Shown piece after piece: positions 46,948-58,264 of a DNA stretch of 64,000 nucleotides; within the stretch, counting starts at the first letter, position 1; the number at the start of each line of letters is the position of its first letter. The stretch comes from Litsea cubeba (lineage: Eukaryota > Streptophyta > Magnoliopsida > Laurales > Lauraceae): positions 2,896,939-2,960,938 of the forward strand of contig CM022949.1 of the NCBI GenBank assembly GCA_012931725.1, written 5' to 3'. Both the position numbers and the translations under genes were made by a program. The notes below the pieces were generated by a model. The model was given only the letters and a program-made list of their open reading frames with translations, was not told where the DNA came from and did no database searches.

Positions 46948-47003
46948 CAGCAACAGCCGCCGAAAGCAGGAGCAGGCAGAGGACTCGATGATTTTTTTAT
47001 CAT
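46948..47003 (-). other. Candidate first exon of an unrecognised transcript
   Basis: On the minus strand an ATG at 47,003 opens 18 codons (ending PAPAFGGCC) directly before a strong donor, CTG/GTAAGTC at 46,948/46,947. TATA-like words lie upstream: CTATATATAG at about 47,015-47,024 (too close for this ATG) and CCTATTTATC at about 47,051-47,060. The next bases contain an (AG)n microsatellite and AACCCTAA-type words, common in plant leaders and first introns. It may equally be an untranslated exon or chance. Confidence 0.25.
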
Positions 47004-47416
47004 TCGGAGGATATACTATATATAGAGGAGACGGAGAGAGAGTGAGAGAAGATAAATAGGGCTCCATTCAGTCTTCCTCTTTGAGTTTTCTACCGAAAGA
47101 ACCCTATATTTTCAGACAACCTCAAAAATATCCTATAATCTTTTTTTTTTTTTTTTTTTTTAAGTAAGGGTTTCCCGTGGTACATGACAATGACTATTTT
47201 CTCATGCGCACGTACGAAATCCACACACGCGTAAGATTTGAGCACATGAGATGGGGAGTAAATATTTCACACCTTATACCAATCACAAACCTTGCACGTG
47301 GATAGTCGTTATACACTTGACCCTCCATTTTTCTTTTCTTTTTTTGTTTGATCAATATTTTTCTTGAGAATAATTCAAAATAAACTACCTCTTGTGTAAA
47401 AAGATAAAAGGACAAT
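47004..47416. other. Intergenic DNA with poly(T) run
   Basis: A poly(T) run lies at about 47,141-47,161. The Lys/Arg-rich minus-strand frame here has no recognised domain. Confidence 0.4.
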
Positions 47417-48553
47417 TTATATATATAAAAGTAAAAGGGGAAGTGGGCTGTGAGGGGTGCCACATCATTCCTAAAAAGTCTCTCATTTCAGAAAAATACT
47501 TATAAAATCACATAGAGCTTTGGGTGTGAGACATGGGCTGTGAAGGGTGCCACTTTTAAAGGCTCACTTTAAAATATTAAATCATGTGACCCCATCAATG
47601 CTTATTGGAACACTACATCAACCTGACCAAATATTCAATTGGACACACCTTCAGATATTTGGATATGAGCATATCTTTAGATGTTACATCATGTGACCCC
47701 ACTAAGGATCCTCGGAATGACACATCAGCAAGGTCCCATTGTCCAATTGGACACACCTTGAAGGAATGAGGATATAAGGCTCACCGTTAGATGTTACATC
47801 ATGTGACCCCACCAAATTATTTTTTTCTTTTTTTATTAAAGTTATATATATATAATAAATATAAACTACTTATTTATTTCTATAAAATTTGTTCTTTTTC
47901 GATAATATCTCAGAAAAGAATCACATATTTCATTATATTTTTTTAGCCCGGACACCATACCTCTCCATTTAATTCTGTAAGCTTACGCTTGTAGGGCCCA
48001 CCCTTGGTCCATCCAAATGGACCAAACACACAACCTCCTTAAATTGTACATATCCACTAGCTTTTGGTTAGATCCGGATTTACTGGACCGTTAGATCGAC
48101 TGTGTACCGATCCGAATGGATTGTTGACCACTAAACTTTTGGGGCTAGATGGAGATGGTAAAAACCACGGTTGAGACCAATTTTTTGCAAGGAGAAGGGT
48201 CCCAATGAGTCCTTGAAATCCCCACACCACCACCCCCATGTGGGTCGCCAGGTGGGCCCCACCACAAACTTGAGCTTACCTTAACCTAAGCTTTAGCTTA
48301 GGAGAGCTGCCCCTATATAGACACACATTTATACTTGTATAATGGCCTTTAAATTCAAAGAGGCATTATGTTATGTAAGTTTACCTCTCATTTTATATTT
48401 ATTTTCATCACATGTTAAACGATTCTAATATTCAAAGATAATAAATTTCTTTCTTTTAGACTTATTTTATCTTAATAATATTTTAAAATAATTCTTAAAT
48501 TTCTAATATATTTTTACTTTTGGCCCGGGCTTAGCACGGGCGTTTGGTGCTAG
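47417..48553 (+). mobile_element. Short Helitron, first of a head-to-tail pair
   Basis: The 5' end TTATATATATAAAAGTAAAAG is followed by GTGGGCTGTGAGGGGTGCCAC, nearly identical to the start of the next element. The 3' end has a GCCCG...CGGGC hairpin in GGCCCGGGCTTAGCACGGGC, then GTTTGGTG and CTAG (48,550-48,553), followed by T. The 5' start differs from canonical TC. It contains no protein, and an inverted copy of the MITE-rich segment of 42.7-43.0 kb is nested at about 47,960-48,315. Confidence 0.6.
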
Positions 48554-48554
48554 T

Positions 48555-50193
48555 TATATATATTAAAGCAAAGCGAGAGGTGGGCTGTGAGGGGTGCCAC
48601 ATCATCCCTAAAAAGTCTCTCCTTTCAAAGAAATATGCACAAAAAAAAACCACATTATTTTAAGGTACCACCTCACTTTGGGCTACTCTTTCTCTCCTAA
48701 AACCTCTCTCATAAGAGATTTTTATGAACGCTTGAATTGGAATCCTATTTCTTGCCATTATCCAAATTATAAGCAAATATTTACAGTCGGTTTGTTTTCT
48801 TTTCCTTAGATCTTCAATCATCAATGGGTCCCATGTTAAATATGTTTTGTGGGCCCTACCGATGAATGAGATCCAAGTTGTTGCTCCTTTACTTTCCTTT
48901 CAATTTTTTCCCCAAATGGATGGTTCCAGTAGTGGGCACCAGTTCGCATTAAATATATTTCAAGATTGGACTCCCGTATTGGATGAAATCCCAATGGCAT
49001 TCTCTTAACCCTTTTTTTTCTGAGAGTGGCCCCCACTGATGGAGGGAGGCAAGCCTGTTGGCCATTGTCTGATTTCTTCATGGATGCAAATCAATTAGTG
49101 GGCCCCGTACATTTAACTTTTTTCTGCAGTGGGACCCACTCATGGATTAATATAGCTCCTTTACTCTCCTTTTAGTTTTCAGTAGTGGGCACCAGTTCGT
49201 ATTAAATATATTTCAAGATTAGACTCCAGTATTGGATGAAACCCCAATGGCCTTCTCTTAACTCCTTTTTTTCCAAGAGTGGGCCCCACTGATGGAGGGA
49301 GGCAAGCCCCGTTGTCTGGTTTCTTAATGGATGCAAATCAATTAGTGGGCCCTGCACATTTAACTTATTACTATAGTGGGACCCACTCATGGATTATGCA
49401 TAGATATTAGTTTTCTAGGTCAATATGTATCCGGCAATCAGACTAGGTTGGTATCATACACAAGCTTAATTTAATTTCTTTGATAATTGTTAGGATGTCA
49501 TTTGTGTGCACATGAGTTAGAACTATTAGAAACATACTATGATGACTCATATCTATATTCACGTACACTCATCCCATGCAATGTACATCTTTTATGTTTT
49601 TTTTCTTCTCTTACATTTGTTCGCCCCCCTCTCTTTCAATTTTTTTTTTCTTATACTATCAATCATTGGTGGGGGCCAATTGTTCCATCATCATAATTCC
49701 AGATGTGGTGTGTGACCTATTGAGGATGAAATTATTTGATTTTCATTTCCTTTCTTCTTATATATCTTCCATTTTTTCTTCTTTGAATGCAGAGCCATCA
49801 GTGGGTCTCACACGTTAAAAACATTTCAAGAGTAGCCCCCACTGATGGATCCAACACGTCGATTTTTTTATCCCTTTCTTTTGGTTCTTTTTAGTAGATG
49901 TAGATCCATCTGGTTTGTTTTCTTTTCTTATATTTTCAAGCATCAATGGTATAATATACCTGTAAATGAGATGGTCATAATGGTCAATGCCTTTAAATTC
50001 AAGGGGTCATCGTGTTATGTAAATTTACTTTTTTTTATATTTATTTTCATACATAGAAATTTTATTAATATTCATAGATGATAAAAAAAATTTATTTTAT
50101 ATTTATTTTATCTTAACAATATTTCAAAAGATTTCTTAAATTTTAACATATTTTTATTTTTTGCCTAGGCTTAACACGGGCGTTTGTTGCTAG
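48555..50193 (+). mobile_element. Short Helitron, second of a head-to-tail pair
   Basis: It starts within bases of the previous CTAG with TATATATATTAAAGCAAAGC and GTGGGCTGTGAGGGGTGCCAC. It ends with GGCTTAACACGGGCGTTTG, TTG, CTAG (50,190-50,193), then T. Inside, a segment of about 250 bases is tandemly duplicated (about 48,885-49,135 and 49,136-49,395; repeated words gtgggcaccagttcg and ctgatggagggaggcaagcc). Short frames here are shadows of the repeat. Confidence 0.6.
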
Positions 50194-50353
50194 TTCTATA
50201 CATAGAACTTGCTCCCAATCCACCTTCATATATGAAGAAATTTAACCGAAAAGCCCTAAATAGTTTTCTTTTATCCCTACGAGTTTTAATAGTTTAGCAT
50301 ATAAGTTTGTCAAACTTTGTTATTTTATTAGTCAGGATATTGTATAGGAGGGG

Positions 50354-50673
50354 TAGGGGTGTCCATGGCTCGGGATGGGCCGAGCTAAGGCATATTCAGG
50401 CCCGGCCCGGCTTTAGAAACATTGGCAAACGCTAGACACAAGCCATAAAACTTAGGCTAAGTCGGGCTTTTCAGCACTTTTATGACCGTTAGAGCACTAA
50501 TTTAATTAAATTATATGCATCTTTTACACAAATCGGGCTGGGCTGAGCTATGGGCTTTCCATCACTTAATCCAAGCCCTGCCCAATTATTAATCGGGGGC
50601 TGGTTATATATTCAAGCCCGGCCCAACTAGGCCCGGATCAAGCTCGGGCTAGCTTGGCCCATGAGCACCCCTA
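50354..50673. mobile_element. hAT-type MITE
   Basis: Ends TAGGGGTGTCCATGG (left) and TAGGGGTGCTCATGG (right, minus strand) are inverted. The interior is rich in GGGC/GCCC words like the element at 12,920-13,255. No clear 8-bp target duplication is visible, so the flanks have changed or the ends are off by a few bases. Confidence 0.65.
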
Positions 50674-51100
50674 GACGGTGAAGTTAATTTTGGTTTTCTG
50701 TGGTGCCTCCCCTTTTTCCTTTTTTGCATCATTATCATCTTTGTTGTTCCTTTGTGCCTTTTTATTTAAATTTATTTACTAAAAAAATTTGGATGCCCAT
50801 GAAATAGACCCTTGTCTTGTTTGGATTGTTGTATTGCAAGGCACCTTGCAAAAAACTATGCCATTAATAAGCCCACCAAATGTGACCACAAATATGCTGG
50901 AGCCTGGAGGCACCATCATGAAGTTAATTAATTTGGGAGTGCATTGCCCTGTATACCCTTCATTACCACACTGTGTAATTGTGATCCAATTTGCAATCAA
51001 CTTCATCAATGAATTAGGTGGCTTTCATTTTCCACACAAATAGAAGAGTGGTACTAGGGAGACGAAGACAATTGTTAAATGAAGAAATGAACCAATAGGA
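50674..51100. other. Intergenic DNA, no gene seen
   Basis: Two antiparallel frames of about 80 codons overlap at 50,779-51,043, and neither shows a known domain. Confidence 0.4.
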
Positions 51101-51285
51101 GGGGAAATATTCAAGTGCATCTATCCCTCACCATAGGGTGAGGGACACTCCCCTTTTTTGGGAAGTTTCAAGTACAAAAGTGACTTTTCAAGTACATAGG
51201 AATACTCCCCATGTACTTGAAACTTCCCAAAAAGGGGAGTGTCCCTCACCCTATGGTGAGGGATAGATGCATAGGAATACTCCCC
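51101..51285. mobile_element. Mutator-type MITE, near-perfect fold-back
   Basis: A 185-bp element with ends GGGGAAATATTCAAGTGCATC (left) and GGGGAGTATTCCTATGCATC (right, minus strand). The arms continue as inverted copies for over 60 bases (tatccctcaccatagggtga and its complement). The 9-bp target duplication CCAATAGGA is perfect (51,092-51,100 and 51,286-51,294). A 9-bp duplication with no encoded protein fits a Mutator-derived MITE. It is related in sequence to 27,551-27,721. Confidence 0.9.
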
Positions 51286-51294
51286 CCAATAGGA

Positions 51295-52160
51295 GATGGT
51301 ACTTTTGAGCAAAACAAAGAATAAAGTGGAGATAGTCAAGGGAATTGAGATATGCTTATGAAATGCCACTTCAAAGACCTGTTTGTTTGAACTAAAATAA
51401 TTAGGATTTGAGTATATAAGATTCCACCATTAGTTGTTAAAACTTAAGATCAAAGGTTAATTTTAAAAATTGAGCATCTAATAATATTTTCTTTTAGGAA
51501 AATAAAATTAAAAAAAGATAGAAAAAAAAAACCTACAATGATTAATGATGGTTGGTATATTCATTTTTCATCTTCTTTTGATTCTATTTCCCTAGGAGGA
51601 AAGATTATTTGATGCTCATTTAAAAATTAAAAATTGATCTTCATTTTTAGTCACTTGTGGATGAGTTTTATGCATTCAAGTTCTATGTATTATAATGCAA
51701 TAATTGCATTTGCAAAGACATCTTACGTGACCCTATATATGAAAGGATAACTAATGATTAGAAATCTAAAAAGAATTTGATTTGGTGGATAGCATTTGGC
51801 TTTAAATAAGATGGTTAAGAACATTTAGTCCATCTAAATTTTTCTTTATGATTAATCATAAATACTCTTCTTTTATTTGTTGGAGTGGCCATGTGATTAC
51901 AAAATCTTCTTTAAAAAAAAAGGAACAATGTTGTAGTTGTGAAACTCAAAGAAAAACAAAAAATAGTGTTTGAAAATCATCTTGGAGACACAATGTATTG
52001 GGCACATGTGAAGGGGTATAACTGGTATAAGATTGTTTAGTCTATATATCGTCTGTCCTATTCTAAATCCAAACCTGTACTATCTTTCTCTCACACGCAA
52101 AGGCAAAATAAAACCCACCCTCCCAATCCTTTGCATGAGCCCATTCTAACATTATCTTGA
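51295..52160. other. Intergenic DNA, no gene seen
   Basis: AT-rich, with no repeat or frame worth naming. Confidence 0.45.
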
Positions 52161-52320
52161 TGTCAATTTTGCGGAAGGTGTGGACAACCATTTCTTGTAT
52201 CTAACCATTGATGCAAATGCAAATGCAAATTTTGATGACCACGATGATGTAGTTTCGTACGAGGATTTGGATAGTGATTATGACGATAATGATGGTGATT
52301 TCAATAGTTGTGCTGACTAG
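52159..52320 (+). pseudogene. Acidic gene fragment
   Basis: A 53-codon stretch ending in TAG at 52,318-52,320 encodes an Asp-rich tail (ANANANFDDHDD, then YEDLDSDYDDNDGDF). It has no ATG in a good position. The reading sense is more protein-like than its surroundings, but no family is recognised. It could be the end of a lost gene or transposon protein. Confidence 0.25.
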
Positions 52321-52958
52321 ATGACTCATTCAGATGTGTAGATGATTTATTTTTTATAATGAAGGGTGTCCCAGCCTTTTGGACCGGACTAATCTCTACA
52401 GCAGCAACAGATGTTGATGAGTTTGAAGAACAACAGTTGGAGGGTTCTGCTCATGATATGTGGAATGGGAGAGTTGCTTGGAGACTATTCCTAGGGAAGA
52501 TGCTTACTTATCAATGGGCCCATAACACTGGTATCTAGCTTGCACATAATTGGTATTGGAGCCATTGTCATCATCATCCTGTTTGCTTTATGAAGAGCTA
52601 GGAATCTTCAAGTCTTCCATGACCTGAATCTTGAGTTTGTATCCACAACAGCACACAGAGATGGAGAATGGAAGCTTTCCCCGTAGTCGTATATACTTCT
52701 CTTTTTACAAAGCACACAGGCAATTCGCTGTTACCTTTCACCAGTCTAGCTCCCCTCCTTTTTGGCTGGTGCAGTCCCCTTTGTTTGCAGCTACTAATTG
52801 TAGTTCACTTTCTTTTTTTTCCTTCCCACTTTCTGCTTTGCTTGAGCCTTGTATAGCTTTGTAAATGGTTGTATTTTTTGGAACTTAGTTTTCTAATTCT
52901 ATACTTTCATTCAATATACATTACCATTTAGTGTAAAAATAAGAAGGTACATTGCAAC
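52321..52958. other. Flank of the Tat element, no gene seen
   Basis: Overlapping short plus-strand frames at 52,631-52,864 show no domain. The base before the LTR belongs to a possible target sequence GCAAC (52,954-52,958); the partner site lies outside the window. Confidence 0.4.
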
Positions 52959-53867
52959 TGTAAGTACAGAAAACTATGACTCACAATATTAGGGGTGCCT
53001 GATAAGACTTATCCAAGTAGAAGAAGATGACCTGCTGCCTCTAAGCCTGAAAGGGAAGAGCAAACAATCAGAAGACCCTGGCCTGGGCAGCGCAAGGCTC
53101 TCTGATGCCAAAGTCAGTGTATGGACTGGAACAAAGGAAGGAGATGAAGAAGAGAGGCAGAGTAACGACTCTCCAGTATGTATGTTGTGTACCTTGCATG
53201 TGAAATGAAGTCCTATTTATAGAGGACCCTTGAGGATATTTTGGATGATATTTTGGAGTGGGTCCCACGATTTGATAGGATTTGATAGGGAAGTCTATAT
53301 CAGCGCACAAAGTAATAAATGCGGTCCATATCAGCCCACAAAGTAATAAATGCCAGTCGGATCAGCCCACATTGCATTTAATGCATGTCATGTTGGGCCA
53401 GGTCCTGTTGGAGACCTTTGGCGGTAAAGGTACCATCGGATCCATCCTCGGGCCTTGCCCTGATGTGGCTACAGCCGCTGGATGCCGCCCTGTCAGTGAT
53501 CTGGCGAAGATTGTGGACGGCTGATGTCGCATCTGTCCCACTGGCTCGCGCCCCTATTCTGCCACGTGTCTGATGACGTGGCGGGTCGAGGGGCGCGAGT
53601 GGGGATTCTTCTTTGCTTCGGCTTCCGTTCCGGCTCCTTTGGCCGGGTCCCCAGCTCCTTTGGCCGAGGTCAAACTCTTTAGCCGAAGCGGGCCCCTGGT
53701 AGCCGAGCTCTGCGCTAGCAGCCAAAGCCTGTCTGGTTTCGGCGGAGGCCTCTGTCCCGGCAGCCGAGGCGAGTCTGGATGCCACGTGGATGGCACGTGA
53801 GAGTGCTTAGTCCCATCTTATAGCCGTGATTAGCATAATCATGGAGCTTTGAAAATCTCCCTACACA
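52959..53867 (-). mobile_element. 3' LTR of a Tat-lineage Ty3/gypsy element
   Basis: On the minus strand it begins TGTGTAGGGAGATTTTC (53,867), right after the polypurine tract, and ends CTGTACTTACA (52,959). It aligns over its whole length with the solo LTR at 3849-4742. A TATA box (TCTATAAATAGGA, about 53,212-53,223) lies in the equivalent position. The matching 5' LTR is beyond 64,000. Short frames inside it are not genes. Confidence 0.92.
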
Positions 53868-53880
53868 ATTGCCCCCTTGC
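53868..53880 (-). promoter_or_regulatory. Polypurine tract
   Basis: GCAAGGGGGCAAT immediately precedes the 3' LTR on the minus strand. It is the primer site for plus-strand DNA synthesis in LTR retrotransposons. Confidence 0.75.
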
Positions 53881-54138
53881 TTGTGACTTCTTAAGTGCCC
53901 TAGCCTTTAGGGGTCGGAAGCTAGAGAATCCGTCTGGGGATACTACGATCATTACTGGGCGCCGCTTTGGTTTCTTCAAGGCAATAAATATCGCGTCACG
54001 TTCGCCTCGGGAAACGAATTGGCGGTTACACGTGGTGCTTCCTCACCGATCGTGCCATCAAGGTGATGAGACAAGCGCGGATCGCGAAGTCTGTCCTTTC
54101 AAATTAGTGAATGGCGCCCAAAGAGGGCTTCCTTCCCC
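53881..54138. other. Spacer between polypurine tract and antisense promoter
   Basis: Part of the Tat element internal region. No frame of interest on the sense strand. Confidence 0.5.
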
Positions 54139-54146
54139 TATAAATA
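54139..54146 (+). promoter_or_regulatory. TATA box of the antisense gene
   Basis: TATAAATA on the plus strand, within CCTATAAATAGGG, lies about 250 bases before the ATG at 54,397 and is followed by a C/T-rich leader. It points opposite to gag-pol. Confidence 0.55.
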
Positions 54147-54922
54147 GGGTTGCCTTCCACTGCTCTTCTTTCTTTATTTTCTCTTCCGATTTTCTTTGCC
54201 CTTGCCTTCGATTTTTGCTCCGCTCTTCGTCTGTCTTCTCAAGATCTCTCCGTATTGCTCTGGCGAGGACGACCGTAAGGCGTGCCCAGATCAATTCCTG
54301 ACATGCCCTTCTGTCTTTGTAAGTGACTTCGTGCCCCTGTCTTTTTTAGGGTTTTCTGCCTCTAGGGTTTCTTTTCGCCTTCTTCTTCCTGTAGAGATGG
54401 CCACTCCTAGGTTTCAGTTAGACACGGATGAAGGCATGGCTAGGTTCAGGGCTGCCTTCAGTATCCCGGAGGGGGTCTGCCTCAGGCCGGCGACTCCCTG
54501 CGACTACGCCTTGCGCTGCTGGTCCTGCGGCTAGATGTCGTTCCCTTTGATTTCTGTGATCGAAGGTGGGGTTAGATTTCCTCTGCATCCCCTGCTTAGA
54601 GCCTGTCTTGATGCCTGGTCCATCACCCCGTGCCAGCTGATGCCCAATGGCTTTAAGGTCATCATGGGCACGGCGAAATTGAACAAAATCTTGGGGATTA
54701 ATTTGGGCTTCCACGATATCGAGGACGTGTACGACATCTGCAAGGCTGGGGGAGACAACTATTACCTTCGGGTGAAGCAGCTCCGAAAGGGCTTCGTCCT
54801 GGCCTTGGAGGATTCTAGTAAAAACGCCGAGAAGGATCTCTTCTGTGTTTCGGGGGATTGGGAGTTCGGCGCTGGCGAGGGAAGGACGCCCATGGTCCCT
54901 CGCCATCTCGGGACCATCCCAA

Positions 54923-55004
54923 GTAAACACCGACTCTTTATTCTGCTCCTTTTTTTCTTAACTTTCATTTTGCCCAACTGATATTCTTGGTGTTTACTGT
55001 GCAG
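54923..55004 (+). other. Predicted intron 1 of the antisense gene
   Basis: The donor GTAAAC follows CCCAA, and the acceptor is TTTACTGTGCAG after a T-rich tract. Splicing joins GTIPS to KLRERQHRTASD with a codon split after its first base. Confidence 0.6.
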
Positions 55005-55928
55005 AACTGCGAGAGAGGCAACACCGAACTGCAAGCGACGGTTAGAGAAAAAACATCGCTGACCACAAGAAGGTTGAGAGATACACCTCGGCCTGGAAAC
55101 TGTTAGGATACACGCTGAGGTACCGTGGCCGTTATAGGAGGATTGGAGCAGCGCAGGAGAACGAGCTGCAGGCTGATCTTCCTTCTGTTTCTTTGGCCGT
55201 GCCTGCGGGCGTGCCTTTGATCGATCCTGTTGCGAGCCGAGCTGCGTCTGGCGCCGAGGCATCTACTTCTTTTAGTTCGGGATCGCCGAGTTTGAGGGAG
55301 GTAGTAGACGCTTATCCATCTGACCCGGAAGAGACTATGGAGGGTAGTTCAAGGATGACTGGAACCAAGGACCTGGCGGCCAAGTTTAGGCGCGGGTCTT
55401 CGTCTTCTGCGGTGCCTTCTTCTACTAGTGCCCGCATGGCTTCAGGCTCGAGGGGAGCTGCTGCCTCCTCTGCCCCGGCCACTGCTCCGAACGAAGAAGT
55501 GCGGAGGCGCTCACCAGATCATCCGAGGGAAGGGTCTCCGCCGAGGAAGAGGTCCAATGCGGGGGAGAAAGAATCGGGGGCCGAACAGGCTCCTAAGGAC
55601 AAGGCGCCTGCGCGCTTCTAGAGGCAAGGCACCGACTGGAAAAAGTGCGCCAGCGAGCAGGGCAGCTACTGAGACGGCTCGTGACCTTAGTGTCATGGTA
55701 GGGTAAGGGTCTGGATCGGCCTCCAGACCTCGTATTGCCCCGGCGGCATGGAGGCCTAGACTGGAGACCCAGCCCGGGAAGCCTTTGAATGTGGAAGCCC
55801 GGGTGCATGGGAACTGTCTCGTCATCGAGGCTCTTGCCAAAGCCTGTGCTCTACCGCGTGACATGGAGGTGCACGCAAAGTATGATAATGAGAGTCTGCT
55901 GGGTTCAACGATTCAGGCTTCTCTCCAG

Positions 55929-56000
55929 GTAGGTACCCTTGATATTCTTTTTGATGTATTTCACTTTGGCTGCTCCCATCTGACTTGCTTTCTTCTGCAG
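55929..56000 (+). other. Predicted intron 2 of the antisense gene
   Basis: The donor is CAG/GTAGGTACC and the acceptor TTTCTTCTGCAG. It is 72 bases, a multiple of three without stops, so spliced and unspliced forms keep the same frame. Confidence 0.65.
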
Positions 56001-57271
56001 AACGTGCAGAGGCTCCAGACGGTAATGGAGAGGAGCGACAAGAACGTCTCCAAGATCACCCAGCTGGAGTCCGAGAGGGAAAAACTGAAGAAGGAGCTGG
56101 GAGAGCTGAAGAGGAGCAGTGCCGGGGCGACTGCGCAGCTAGGTGTGGCGCTGGCCAGCGTCACCGATCTCACGTCGGCAACCCATCGGTTGAAGGGCGA
56201 AATCTGGGCAAAGACGAAGAGGATTGCCGAGTTGGAGACAGAGCTGGCCAGAGTGAAGGCTGATTCGGTGTCTGAGTCGGCGAGGCAGCGTGGCGAAGTG
56301 CTCGCTGGTCGTGCCGAAGTGGAGAAGCTGACAAAGGAAATTGCCGAGCTGAAGGCTAGGCACGCCGAAGTCGAGCGGCTGGAGAAGGAGATTGCTGACC
56401 TCAAGTCCTCGCAGCAGGTTGAGGCCTAATCTTCCTTTAAGAAGGGAGTGGACCAGGCTACGGAGGAACACGAGAGGCAGGTGGAGGAGATCACCTCCAT
56501 CTTGTTCGAGGAGGGGTGTCTGGCTACTTTGAGACGAGCGGGGGTTCCTGAAGACCACCCGATTTATCAGGATCTGCCAAAGTATTCTGGTCCAGACCCC
56601 GAGCCGAGTCCCGCTCCGCTGACTGAGGATGCCCCAGTGGATGCTCCTGCAACTGGTCCTAGCTCGGATGGCGCTCCACTTATCCTTTCTACGGGTGATG
56701 CTTTGGCTGTACCTTTGGGCGACGCTTCTTCTGCCCCTCTTGCGGGTGATGCGCCAGATAAGGCTGCTGTTGTGCCGAGACCACCGGTCCACCAGAGACA
56801 GTAATAGTGCTGGTGGAGTCGCCGACGCCCCAGTAGCTTCTTGATCTCTATATCTTTGCTGCTTTCATACTTGTATTTTGTCTGTTTTTTCTTTTGGAAT
56901 GCAGTGTGATCCTGCCTATAATCCCCTTCAGTTTTAATGAAAAGTAGAGTTTCTTCACTTGTGCTTCCTTTTTCTCCATCTTTTTTATTTCGGCTCTTGT
57001 GTGCTTGAGTTTGGCTGAGTGACGTGACGTGAGAGTCTTGAGTTGGAGAGAGTGCCGTGCGGTCTTCATAGGTATCCGCTCCGATATTCCGCATTCCGAG
57101 GCTCATAAGTAGCTGTAAGTACGGCGGTACGGCCAATGCAGAAAACTAGCAGATAATTCCACGTGTTCGCCATCGGAGTCGCTAGTCAACTTATGGAAGA
57201 CGTGCACTCCACGCGAAGCATGGGAGACCTCGCCTCATAAATTTTCTTGAGGGAGGGACTCTTCCTCCTCC

Positions 57272-57279
57272 TATAAATG
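57272..57279 (+). promoter_or_regulatory. Second plus-strand TATA-like word in the Tat element
   Basis: TATAAATG in CCTCCTATAAATGGAAGC, 25 bases before ATG at 57,297. The downstream 71-codon frame begins MGGKKNQDFLF and has one hydrophobic segment (LFLSAILAVAL). With so short a distance the transcript would start near or after that ATG, so the frame may not be used. Confidence 0.25.
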
Positions 57280-58264
57280 GAAGCAGTAAGCTCGCCATGG
57301 GAGGGAAAAAGAACCAGGACTTTTTATTTTCTGTAAACATGGGGACCTGTCTCTTTCTGTCAGCCATTCTGGCGGTCGCGCTCTGTAGGACTTTAGGAAT
57401 CTTTGCCCCGGACGAACCTCCCGTGACAGAAGACAGCTTCCTCCGGGAGGGACTGTCCTTCGTGGTCTGCGCGCTCTCTGAAGATGGTCCTCGTGGACTA
57501 CGCGTTCTCTGAACGCGGGTCCACGGCTAACTCCCATCTATGTGGTTATGCGGTGATCATCTCCTGCATGCGCAACTGGGAGGTGATTATTCTTTGTAGT
57601 TGGGAGTTGGTGGCGCTCCTGGCCTTTGAGGGTCTTGTCTTGATCCTGCAGGGTCCTATGTGAAATCATGCCGCAGGGTCTCGTGTGGGATATCAAGACC
57701 TCTGAGCGACGGGCCGGATGGAGAGGCCTTCGGGCTGAAGATCTCCAATCAATGGATCAGGATCTTGAGCTTTGCTCCTAAACCAGAGGGTGTTGAAGAG
57801 CTCCTGACACTAAAGGCCAGACTGAAGAGTAGGTGAAGATCAGAATCTCCCAGAGCCTCCAAGTAGCGGACCAGCGAGGATCAGAGCCTCAAGGCTTTAT
57901 TTCTTTTTTGTTTTTAGAGGACTGCGAGCCTCCTTGCTGTATTCTGTTTTTCTTTTCTGTAACCCTTGTAATGAAGAAATTACATTCAATAAAAGAAAAA
58001 AGTTTCTGATAAGATGAGATGTGTATCTTTGCATTCTTTTTTGCTTTTCTACACTGTTTTTTCTGCACTTCTGTGCTTGCATTGTTTTTTTCTGTATTTT
58101 TGTGCTGCTTTTCTGCACCTTTGTGCTTGCACTGCTTTTTTCTTTCGGAGACAGTCATTGGCCGAGACGAACTGTCATTGGCCGAGATGAACTGTCATTG
58201 GCCGAGATGATCCCATAGTCTCGAGGATCTCGACTGTGCGAGTCTGAGTCCGGGATCGATCTCG

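Larger units (their letters stand above)
54397..56803 (+). pseudogene. Antisense gene of the Tat element (PF04195-like plus coiled coil), spliced, broken
   Basis: Runs opposite to gag-pol between pol and the 3' LTR. Exon 1 starts MATPRFQLDTDEGMARFRAAF; an in-frame TAG at 54,532-54,534 is followed directly by a domain (GGVRFPLHPLLRACLDAW, LMPNGFKVIMG) that resembles the 'putative gypsy type transposon' family PF04195. A GT-AG intron is predicted at 54,923-55,004. Exon 2 then shifts frame near 55,050-55,060. A Ser/Ala/Arg-rich linker follows, with another shift near 55,615 and a TAA at 55,704-55,706. A second intron of 72 bases (55,929-56,000) leads into a coiled coil rich in Leu/Glu/Lys (ITQLESEREKLKKELGELK, with repeats of EIAELK). 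A TAA at 56,427-56,429 precedes an acidic Pro/Ala-rich tail ending at 56,803. Extra antisense frames are known in plant Tat elements; their role is unknown. This copy cannot give a full protein. Confidence 0.75.

Noticed and set aside
49202..49390. Two similar minus-strand frames (48,836-49,081 and 49,202-49,390) that look like a duplicated small gene
   Set aside because: The similarity comes from a ~250-bp DNA duplication inside a Helitron. The frames have no conserved domain and differ in reading context.
53378..53800. Frames of 62-135 codons near the end of the Tat element
   Set aside because: They lie within the 3' LTR, and the same sequence in the solo LTR at 3.9-4.3 kb does not keep them open.
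57889..58218. Lys-rich minus-strand and Phe/Cys-rich plus-strand frames
   Set aside because: They derive from T-rich tandem words (tgtgcttgca, ttttctgca) in the untranslated zone of the Tat element.
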